A stretch of 5,260 nt of DNA from an uncultured Taibaiella sp. Lineage in GTDB: Bacteria > Bacteroidota > Bacteroidia > Chitinophagales > Chitinophagaceae. The position numbers and the translations under genes are program-made. Within the stretch, counting starts at the first letter, position 1, and each line of letters opens with the position of its first letter. Positions 1 to 5,260 of the stretch are shown in pieces. Where the stretch lies: contig CAMPJV010000204.1 in NCBI GenBank assembly GCA_946886975.1, positions 1 to 5,260 on the forward strand, written 5' to 3'. The notes under the pieces are model-generated. The model made no database searches, was not told where the DNA came from, and saw only the letters and a list, made by a program, of their open reading frames with translations.

Positions 1-558
1 GCAAAGATCAGCGCCGAAAGGTGCATCTGGTGTACGCTCCAGGTCGGTGATGAGCGTGGCGATGAAGAAAAAGGCCCCTGAGTGTTTGGTAAGCATGTTG
101 CCGTTCTTGCCGATCCAACCGAGTCCGCTTCTTACTGCCCAGCTACGCTCCAGCACAGGTGCACTGTCCACGAATCCCCTGCCATTCACCTCTCCAATAT
201 TGGTCTTGATAAAAGCAAGTAGCTCGTTCAATTTGTCCCTAATGACATAATGGTAGTCTGTGCCCCAGGCGTACTTCGCCACTTTGGGGGTTCCCTTGCT
301 TTGTTCAGCCGCAGGAAAATAATTCAGCAGGAGTGTAATAACAGATTTAGCCCCGGGTACCAGTTTGGACGGGTCAATACGCAGGTCGAAATGGTTCTCC
401 ATGTATCGCATCGAGCCATGGTAGCCCTTATTCAACCATAGCTCCAGCCGCCTTGCATCTTCGTCCATCCGCGCAGCCCTGGCAATACCACAGGTCTGGA
501 ACCCAAGGCGATTGGCTTCTTGCCGGATCAATGCAGTATTGCGGTCAGTATTTAGCAA
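1..558 (-). CDS. queG: Epoxyqueuosine reductase QueG, N-terminal half (3' end outside window)
   Basis: QueG is a cytoplasmic, cobalamin-dependent iron-sulphur enzyme that reduces epoxyqueuosine to queuosine at the wobble base of GUN-anticodon tRNAs, the last step of queuosine synthesis. The reading frame is open for 186 codons with no break. Family landmarks are an N-terminal stretch ending in CGIA (residues 23-26), YMENHFDLRIDP (51-62), KYAWGTDYHYVI (95-106), GEVNGRGFVDSAPVLE (122-137) and GLGWIGKN (145-152). D131 in FVDSAP matches the conserved aspartate proposed as proton donor in characterised QueG. The frame ends at ADLC; this cysteine should open the first 4Fe-4S ligand motif, so both clusters lie outside. 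The usual length is about 310-380 residues, so roughly half is present. There is no ATG near the N-terminus: an in-frame TGA at 565-567 limits the start, and TTG at 558-556 is the best candidate. It follows yigZ by 28 bp and is probably the distal gene of the ribD operon. Confidence 0.93.
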   Translation of the reverse strand, partial: MLNTDRNTALIRQEANRLGFQTCGIARAARMDEDARRLELWLNKGYHGSMRYMENHFDLRIDPSKLVPGAKSVITLLLNYFPAAEQSKGTPKVAKYAWGTDYHYVIRDKLNELLAFIKTNIGEVNGRGFVDSAPVLERSWAVRSGLGWIGKNGNMLTKHSGAFFFIATLITDLERTPDAPFGADLC

Positions 559-586
559 TGGAGGTCAATTAATGGAGCAGGCAGCA

Positions 587-1192
587 CTAAACACGCTTCA
601 CCCGGACACGGCGAATTTCGGAAAGTCTTTCCACATAAGCATCTGAATGCTTCCGGGGGATGCCGGCTTTAACAATACAGAACAGCTGAAGGTCCTGCTG
701 GTAGACGGTAGCTTCGCTTTGCCTGAGCAGATACATTACCTCACCCATGTTGGGATAATCGAATTCCAGCTCCACGAGGTCTTCTATCCACCGCACGGTG
801 AAGGTGCCTATCCGAAAGGCTTCCTGGGTTGCTGTTTTATATGCATTGATCAGGCCGGGCACGCCAAGCAGCGATCCCCCAAAATAACGGACCACAACGA
901 CCAGGATGTTGGTCAGCTCTGAGCTGTCTATTTGCCCCAGGATGGGCTTACCGGCACTGCCAGAAGGCTCGCCATCATCGTTTGCACGGTACTGAGTTCC
1001 GTCTGTTCCGATCCTGAAAGCAAAGCAATGATGTACAGCCTTAGGATGTTCTTTCCTCAGTTGGTGGATTTTTTCTTTCACCTCCTCGGGGGAGTTGACA
1101 GGATATGCGAAGGAGAAGAACTTACTGCCCCTGTCCCTAAACTCGCCTGTTACCGGCTGATCGATGGTTCTGAATTTAAGTTTATCCTCCAT
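587..1192 (-). CDS. YigZ/IMPACT family protein (UPF0029 plus DUF1949)
   Basis: This 201-residue protein matches the bacterial YigZ family, close to the roughly 204 residues of E. coli YigZ. The N-terminal IMPACT/UPF0029 domain covers about residues 15-125, with the conserved HHC (54-56), DDGEPSGSAGKP (72-83), VVVRYFGG (99-106) and a following LGVPGL. The C-terminal half, about 138-194, fits the DUF1949 ferredoxin-like domain. The family is related to eukaryotic IMPACT, a regulator of the GCN2 kinase. Its bacterial role is not settled; a link to translation or nucleic-acid binding is suggested from structure only. There is no signal peptide or membrane segment, so it should be cytoplasmic. Its ATG lies inside the end of the upstream transporter gene (11-bp overlap), which points to translational coupling. 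No Shine-Dalgarno sequence precedes it and the next methionine is residue 149, so this start is the only sensible one. Family assignment is firm; function is not. Confidence 0.93.
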   Translation of the reverse strand: MEDKLKFRTIDQPVTGEFRDRGSKFFSFAYPVNSPEEVKEKIHQLRKEHPKAVHHCFAFRIGTDGTQYRANDDGEPSGSAGKPILGQIDSSELTNILVVVVRYFGGSLLGVPGLINAYKTATQEAFRIGTFTVRWIEDLVELEFDYPNMGEVMYLLRQSEATVYQQDLQLFCIVKAGIPRKHSDAYVERLSEIRRVRVKRV

Positions 1193-2057
1193 ATAAGTCT
1201 GACAGGGCGATGAGTAGGATGGATGCTATGGACAAGATTAGACCAATTGCACGCTGGACGGAGATCTTCTCCTTAAAAAAGAAGAAGGCAACAAGCGCTG
1301 ATAACAGGACAATGCCAATATTATTAACAGGAATAGCTGCGGAGCTTTGCAGGAAGTCACTATTAAGCAACCGTATCAGGAAGTAGATGGAGAAGTAGTT
1401 TGGCACACCAAGGATGATGCCTGCTATGATATTTCTCCAATGCAGTTCTATCTTGTTACGGAGTCTTTGAGTAATAATCCACAGGATGCCGAGGGTACTT
1501 GCCATGGCGAATGCATGTATGGTGTATTCATTTTGAGTACGGGTATCGGAAAGATGGCTATGCTCCACATACTTCACCAGAGTGTCGAGGAGCCCGCTTC
1601 CGACAAAAAGCAGGGCGGGAAACAGGATGCTTTTTGGCTTGACGGTTTCCTTTACCCTTGTAGTGAGATAAACTGCGGGAAAGGCGATGAGAACTCCAGC
1701 GATTTCGCCAGCGCTCATGGTTTCATTGTAAAGCCATACAGAGAAAATGACCGGAACAACCAGGGATAATTTGTTCGCCACCGTAGTAGTGGTTAGCCCG
1801 TCTTCTCCAATTCTCCAGGCAATGAGGCTGAAGAGAGAAATGAACATAGTACCCATTAGCGCAGCCCAGGGCAGCCAGGGCTGGCTCAGACTTTGAGCGC
1901 CTATTGGAAATTGACCGAGAAGAACGCTACCGGTGATTACACAGGTGATGTAGTTGGCCACAAGAGCCTGCAGGTTATCTACCCTGTACTTCGGAAATAA
2001 CTTAAAGAGGGAGAATATGGCTGTATTAAGAAGAATGGCTAAAACCAGGTAGAGCAT
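1182..2057 (-). CDS. EamA/DMT-superfamily membrane transporter
   Basis: The 291-residue protein is almost entirely hydrophobic, with about ten membrane helices at roughly 2-21, 28-48, 62-83, 92-112, 117-135, 143-164, 178-198, 209-231, 238-261 and 270-288. That is the two-times-five layout of the drug/metabolite transporter superfamily. The loop and helix 4 segment ANKLSLVVPVIFSVWLYNE (94-112), and its second-half counterpart ending in FFFFKE (258-263) then AIGLILSIASILLI, are typical EamA repeat features. The substrate cannot be read from sequence; DMT members export amino acids, nucleotides or metabolites, or import vitamins such as riboflavin (RibN). The start is ATG 11 bp after the ribD stop, with GAGG only 3 bases upstream, and its final codons overlap the yigZ start. 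It is therefore probably co-expressed with ribD, which makes a flavin-related substrate possible but unproven. It inserts in the inner membrane and has no cleavable signal beyond helix 1. Confidence 0.9.
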   Translation of the reverse strand: MLYLVLAILLNTAIFSLFKLFPKYRVDNLQALVANYITCVITGSVLLGQFPIGAQSLSQPWLPWAALMGTMFISLFSLIAWRIGEDGLTTTTVANKLSLVVPVIFSVWLYNETMSAGEIAGVLIAFPAVYLTTRVKETVKPKSILFPALLFVGSGLLDTLVKYVEHSHLSDTRTQNEYTIHAFAMASTLGILWIITQRLRNKIELHWRNIIAGIILGVPNYFSIYFLIRLLNSDFLQSSAAIPVNNIGIVLLSALVAFFFFKEKISVQRAIGLILSIASILLIALSDLYGG

Positions 2058-2068
2058 ATGCCTCAGAG

Positions 2069-3142
2069 TTATAATTCCATGCCGTTCATATACTGATAGC
2101 GGCTTTGCTTGTTGACATATACATGAAGAGCATCAGAATCTATATCTGAGGTAAAAGCTTTGCCTGCATTTGAGAGCATTGGCGCGGCAATGCCATCTTC
2201 AAGGATAGTGGGAGTAACAAATACCCTCGCCTCATCCCATAGGCCAGCCCTAATAAAACTATCCAGCAATCCAGCTCCGCCCTCAACAATCAGGGATAAT
2301 ATGTTTTCCTGGTGCAGTTTCCTGAGCAACTCAGCAAGTGGGTTATCGTCAAAGTCTAGTTTTACATACCGGATGTGGTCATCAATGCTTTCTGCGACCT
2401 CATTGATGATCCAGGTAGGTGCGTCTTTGTTGAATAGTTTGAGCGTACCTGGTAGCTTTAAAGATCTGTCGAAGACAACTCTGATTGGTTGTGTTCCATC
2501 CCAAAGTCTGGCAGTGAGTTGAGGATCATCGCTAAGTCCAGTGTTGGTCCCGACAAGGATTGCGGCTTCTTCCGAACGCCACTTATGAACCAGCTGCTGG
2601 CTATGCTTGTTGCTCATCTGGCGCCTGGCCCTGTTCGCCGGGGCAAAGAAGCCTTGTTCAGTCTCGGCCCACTTAAGTATGATATATGGACGCTGCTGCT
2701 GGTGGAAGCAAAAGAACCTCCTGTTCAGCCACAGCCCCTCTTCTTTTAATACGCTAGTGGTGGTCTTTATACCGTTGCCTTCGAGTATTTCGATGCCTTT
2801 GCCCTTTACCTGTTCGTATGGGTCAACGTTGCAGATGATCACCTCATTTACCTTTTCAGCGACCAGCCTCAGGGCGCAGGAGGGAGTCTTACCCTGATGG
2901 GCGCAAGGTTCCAAATTAACATACATGGAGCATCTCGGAATAAGGATTCTGTCCTCGGGTTGAACAGAATCGAGGCAATTTACTTCTGCATGCGCCTGAC
3001 CATATTGCTGATGCCAGCCTTCACCAATGACCCTGCCGTCATGGACCAGTACGGCGCCAACCATTGGGTTTGGACAAGTCATTCCATTTCCTTTCCGGGC
3101 AAGTTGCAGACAACGACGGATATATAACTGTTGGTCGATCAT
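2069..3142 (-). CDS. ribD: Riboflavin biosynthesis protein RibD (deaminase/reductase)
   Basis: RibD carries out two successive cytoplasmic steps of riboflavin synthesis: zinc-dependent deamination of the pyrimidine made by GTP cyclohydrolase II, then NADPH-dependent reduction of its ribose side chain. The deaminase domain is about residues 1-145: PNPMVGAVLV (24-33), HAEVNCL (51-57) with zinc ligand H51 and catalytic E53, and EPCAHQGKTPSC (78-89) with zinc ligands C80 and C89. The reductase domain is about 150-357: LKWAE (156-160), HKWRSEEAAILVGTNT (186-201), DDPQLTAR (205-212), QPIRVVFD (218-225) and VEGGAGLLDSFI (286-297). The length of 357 is close to the 360-370 usual for fused RibD. One departure is TEQG (161-164), where relatives usually have SLDG or TLDG. 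The ATG start sits just before the expected N-terminus. It is the first gene of the minus-strand cluster, and the 38-bp spacer before it is too short for an FMN riboswitch. Confidence 0.96.
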   Translation of the reverse strand: MIDQQLYIRRCLQLARKGNGMTCPNPMVGAVLVHDGRVIGEGWHQQYGQAHAEVNCLDSVQPEDRILIPRCSMYVNLEPCAHQGKTPSCALRLVAEKVNEVIICNVDPYEQVKGKGIEILEGNGIKTTTSVLKEEGLWLNRRFFCFHQQQRPYIILKWAETEQGFFAPANRARRQMSNKHSQQLVHKWRSEEAAILVGTNTGLSDDPQLTARLWDGTQPIRVVFDRSLKLPGTLKLFNKDAPTWIINEVAESIDDHIRYVKLDFDDNPLAELLRKLHQENILSLIVEGGAGLLDSFIRAGLWDEARVFVTPTILEDGIAAPMLSNAGKAFTSDIDSDALHVYVNKQSRYQYMNGMEL

Positions 3143-3149
3143 GCGAGTG

Positions 3150-3157
3150 CAAAAGTA
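3150..3157 (-). promoter_or_regulatory. Candidate Bacteroidota -7 box for ribD (TACTTTTG)
   Basis: Read on the minus strand, TACTTTTG is an exact match to TAnnTTTG, the -7 element used by the Bacteroidota housekeeping sigma factor. It ends 7 bases before the ribD ATG, so transcription would begin only a few bases from the start codon and the message would be nearly leaderless. I see no good TTTG -33 element at the usual distance upstream. It is the only such match in this spacer, but an 8-base motif with two free positions can occur by chance. Confidence 0.4.
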
Positions 3158-3163
3158 GTTTTT
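3156..3163 (+). promoter_or_regulatory. Weak candidate -7 box for the ABC exporter gene (TAGTTTTT)
   Basis: TAGTTTTT fits TAnnTTTG at all but the last position, and a G follows one base later. It shares the TA at 3156-3157 with the ribD box on the other strand, so the two candidate promoters would overlap back to back. A TTG at 3131-3133 lies 22 bases upstream and could serve as a poor -33 element. Transcription would start near 3168-3172, shortly before the ATG at 3181. This is suggestive only. Confidence 0.2.
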
Positions 3164-3180
3164 GGTTAGGACATGTGTAG

Positions 3181-4977
3181 ATGGTAAACCGGTATTGGTC
3201 TGGTTCTTATATAGATATCGCTATGAAGATTCTCTGGCTGTACCTGAAGCCGCAGAAAATACTGGTATTCCTGTCGCTCTTACTGGCTGGTGTAGCCCAG
3301 TTGCTAAATCTTATTGATCCGGTAATATTCGGAAGGATCATAGACGACTACGCCACCAGGCCGCATGCTATGAGCGAGGATGAAGCCATCAAAGGCGTAT
3401 TATTCTGGCTGGCGGTGGCTATAGGAGTAGCCGTGCTGGCGAGGGTAGCCAAAGCCTTCCAGGAGTACACCACAAGGCTGGCAGTGGCGAGGTTCGGCAT
3501 GCAGATATTCAATGATGGACTGCGGCAGACGCTCCGTCTATCCTTTCAGGAGTTTGAAGAAAGCCGCAGCGGGGAAACCTTATCCGTATTGCAGAAAGTA
3601 AAAACGGATACAGAGCGGTTTGTGAACTCGTTCATCAACATAGTCTTCTCCTCGGTAGTTGGCGTAGGCTTTCTCATCTGGTACAGCATTACGAAGAACT
3701 GGATGCTTATTCCTGTGTTCCTTGTCGGTATCGTAGTATTAGGCTCACTGACTGGATTGCTATCGAAGAAGATCAAGACTATTCAGCGATCCATAAACCG
3801 GGAGACAAATAAGATGTCGGGAGTGATTACTGAGAGCCTGCGAAATATCGAGCTGGTAAAAAGCCTTGGCCTGACCTTTCCCGAGATAAGGAGACTGAGG
3901 GAGCAAACTAGAAAGATATTTGACCTGGAGATGATCAAGGTGAGGAAGGTGAGGACGCTGTCTTTCCTGCAGGGCACCACACTAAATCTTTTGAGACAAT
4001 CCATACTGTTCATCCTGCTTTGGCTGATCTTCAGAGATGTGCTGACCACAGGTGAGCTGATAAGTATGCAGTTCATCTCCACGGCTATATTCGGACCGCT
4101 GCAGGAACTGGGCAACATCATACTGCAATACAGAGAGGTAGACGCTTCACTGCATAACTTCAATACACTAATGCACAAGCCGGTAGAGCAGCGGCCTGAG
4201 AATCCCATAGAGATAGGTGAGCTGCAAAGCTTAAGCTTTGAGAATGTGGTGTTCCGGCACAAGACAGCAGGGTTCAACGCCATAGATGGAATCTCTTTTA
4301 CTGTAAAGACAGGACAGACGATTGCGTTCGTGGGGCCGTCAGGCGCAGGAAAGTCTACCCTGGTGAAGTTGCTGGTGGGGCTATACAAGCCAGTGAGTGG
4401 CGCGATCTACTTCAATAATGAACGATCATCCAACATTAGGTATAACGAGCTCCGGCGGCAGATAGGCTTTGTTACCCAGGATACCCAGTTATTTGCAGGG
4501 TCAATAAAGGACAACCTTCTGTTTGTTAAACCAGATGCGAGCGAAGATGACATAGATGATGCGCTGGCTAAGTCAGCTACAAGCCAGCTGTTGGCAAGGT
4601 CCGCAAGTGGAATAAACACCATTATAGGTGAGAACGGCATGAAGCTGTCCGGAGGAGAAAAGCAGCGGATATCCATTGCGAGAGCGCTGCTGCGTAAGCC
4701 GAGATTACTGATCTTTGATGAAGCCACCTCTGCATTGGATTCTTTGACGGAGGAGGATATTACTAATACGATAAGGCAGATATCGGCAAGCAGGCAAAGG
4801 ATCACAATACTGATCGCACATAGGCTGTCCACGATCATGCATGCAGATGAGATCTACGTTCTGGAAAAGGGGAGGGTTGCAGAAGTAGGATCTCATGAAA
4901 CGCTGCTTAGCCAGAAAGGTCTCTACTACGCTATGTGGCGACAGCAAATAGGCGAACGACGAGCGACGGAGCCTTAA
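3181..4977 (+). CDS. ABC exporter, fused membrane and ATPase domains (MsbA/MDR-like)
   Basis: This 598-residue half-transporter should work as a homodimer in the inner membrane, using ATP to export an unidentified substrate (lipid, drug or peptide). The membrane domain, about residues 16-330, has helices near 26-46, 73-92, 150-170, 174-195 and 268-286, and coupling-helix text such as NRETNKMSGVITESL (206-220). The ATPase domain, about 350-590, has Walker A GPSGAGKST (385-393), Q-loop Q433, signature LSGGEKQR (489-496), Walker B LLIFDEATSALD (509-520) with E514 as catalytic base, and H-loop H547. It therefore looks fully active. The usual A-loop tyrosine appears to be H360 (FRH rather than FRY). 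Two starts are possible: ATG 3181, with a weak AGGA 9 bases upstream, and ATG 3223 (residue 15), which gives the more natural N-terminus MKILWLYLKP. Tandem TAA codons end it. No partner gene is adjacent on the same strand, so the substrate is open. Confidence 0.94.
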   Translation: MVNRYWSGSYIDIAMKILWLYLKPQKILVFLSLLLAGVAQLLNLIDPVIFGRIIDDYATRPHAMSEDEAIKGVLFWLAVAIGVAVLARVAKAFQEYTTRLAVARFGMQIFNDGLRQTLRLSFQEFEESRSGETLSVLQKVKTDTERFVNSFINIVFSSVVGVGFLIWYSITKNWMLIPVFLVGIVVLGSLTGLLSKKIKTIQRSINRETNKMSGVITESLRNIELVKSLGLTFPEIRRLREQTRKIFDLEMIKVRKVRTLSFLQGTTLNLLRQSILFILLWLIFRDVLTTGELISMQFISTAIFGPLQELGNIILQYREVDASLHNFNTLMHKPVEQRPENPIEIGELQSLSFENVVFRHKTAGFNAIDGISFTVKTGQTIAFVGPSGAGKSTLVKLLVGLYKPVSGAIYFNNERSSNIRYNELRRQIGFVTQDTQLFAGSIKDNLLFVKPDASEDDIDDALAKSATSQLLARSASGINTIIGENGMKLSGGEKQRISIARALLRKPRLLIFDEATSALDSLTEEDITNTIRQISASRQRITILIAHRLSTIMHADEIYVLEKGRVAEVGSHETLLSQKGLYYAMWRQQIGERRATEP

Positions 4978-5000
4978 TAACGCTATAGACCTGACTGCAT

Positions 5001-5260
5001 CTATTCTACTTCAGGCATTTGCTCTCCGGGGGCATACACTATCTTCTTAATCTCATTCTTAACCGGGACAACGGTTTGGAGGTACCGGTACACAGCCTTC
5101 AGGTCATTCTCATCCATTCGGGAAAAGGGGCCCCAGGGCATGGGAGAGGTCTTATGAATGCGACCGCTTTTCATACGGTTGATGAAGGCCGTTTCTGTCC
5201 ATCCATACATTCGGCCAGTTTCAGGATCGGGTGTAAGGTTGGGCGTCATATATCCGTATC
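5001..5260 (-). CDS. c-type cytochrome, C-terminal part (5' end outside window)
   Basis: The frame is open to the right edge and reads Y-G-Y before the ATG at 5249, so that ATG is almost certainly internal and the gene continues beyond the window. The visible 86 codons resemble the tail of a periplasmic or membrane-attached cytochrome c. They contain TPNLTPDPETG, then GWTETAFINRMKSGR, then the SPMPWGPF motif whose methionine (codon at 5139-5141) is the likely axial haem ligand, then DLKAVYRYLQTV, a helix typical of the class I cytochrome c fold. The haem-binding CXXCH is not in the window and should lie upstream. The visible end is polar with no membrane helix. Such proteins pass electrons in respiratory or dehydrogenase chains; the partner cannot be told from here. 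It converges on the ABC exporter gene with 23 bp between stop codons. Confidence 0.82.
   Translation of the reverse strand, partial: YGYMTPNLTPDPETGRMYGWTETAFINRMKSGRIHKTSPMPWGPFSRMDENDLKAVYRYLQTVVPVKNEIKKIVYAPGEQMPEVE

Noticed and set aside
47..441. Short plus-strand frames at the left edge
   Set aside because: They are antisense to queG, whose minus-strand frame carries a continuous series of family motifs.
1347..1769. 140-codon open frame on the plus strand opposite the DMT transporter
   Set aside because: It is antisense to a clear ten-helix transporter, has no start signal and its translation resembles no protein I know.
3143..3180. FMN riboswitch upstream of ribD
   Set aside because: The spacer is 38 bp, far shorter than an FMN riboswitch, and has none of its conserved stems.
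3783..4388. 201-codon open frame on the minus strand within the ABC exporter gene
   Set aside because: It lies antisense to well-conserved membrane and ATPase coding sequence and its translation shows no recognisable domain.
4978..5000. Bidirectional terminator between the convergent ABC and cytochrome genes
   Set aside because: I could not find a stable GC-rich hairpin with a T-run in these 23 bases or just beside them.
5001..5249. A free-standing 82-residue protein starting at ATG 5249
   Set aside because: The frame stays open upstream to the window edge, and the sequence matches only the C-terminal part of a cytochrome c without its CXXCH, so it is a truncated view of a longer gene.
1..5260. 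CRISPR array, tRNA or rRNA gene, insertion sequence or defence system
   Set aside because: No repeat-spacer pattern, tRNA cloverleaf, inverted terminal repeats, transposase or defence domain was seen; nearly every base is in a conventional gene.

Overview
The window reads as a stretch of ordinary chromosome from a member of the Bacteroidota, most likely near Chitinophagaceae. This rests on protein flavour (RibD, the QueG N-terminal half, the ABC exporter and the cytochrome c tail), on start codons that mostly lack a good Shine-Dalgarno sequence, and on a perfect match to the Bacteroidota promoter motif TAnnTTTG in front of ribD. No database search was possible, so the genus is not claimed. 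Base composition looks even throughout. I see no mobile element, CRISPR array, RNA gene or large repeat.

Layout: positions 1-3142 hold four tightly packed minus-strand genes, transcribed right to left. They are ribD (riboflavin biosynthesis deaminase/reductase), a ten-helix EamA/DMT-type transporter, a YigZ/IMPACT-family protein, and queG (epoxyqueuosine reductase). queG starts at an inferred TTG codon and runs off the left edge exactly at the first cysteine of its expected iron-sulphur motif. The junctions are 11 bp apart, overlapping by 11 bp, and 28 bp apart, so the four probably form one operon read from a promoter just left of position 3180.

A 38-bp divergent spacer (3143-3180) separates ribD from a complete plus-strand ABC exporter (3181-4977, with a possible start at 3223). 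The exporter fuses six membrane segments to one ATPase domain and carries all the main ATPase motifs. It ends in two tandem stop codons. After 23 bp it meets, tail to tail, the C-terminal part of a c-type cytochrome on the minus strand (5001 to beyond 5260).

The genes do not form one obvious system. RibD supplies flavin precursors, QueG finishes the queuosine tRNA modification, YigZ is a conserved protein of uncertain role, and the DMT protein is an unassigned transporter. I found nothing that looks like a new defence, mobile or secretion system. The points worth a second look are small: the transporter inside the ribD operon, the overlapping promoter boxes in the divergent spacer, the queG start, and residue changes in the RibD reductase domain and the ABC A-loop.
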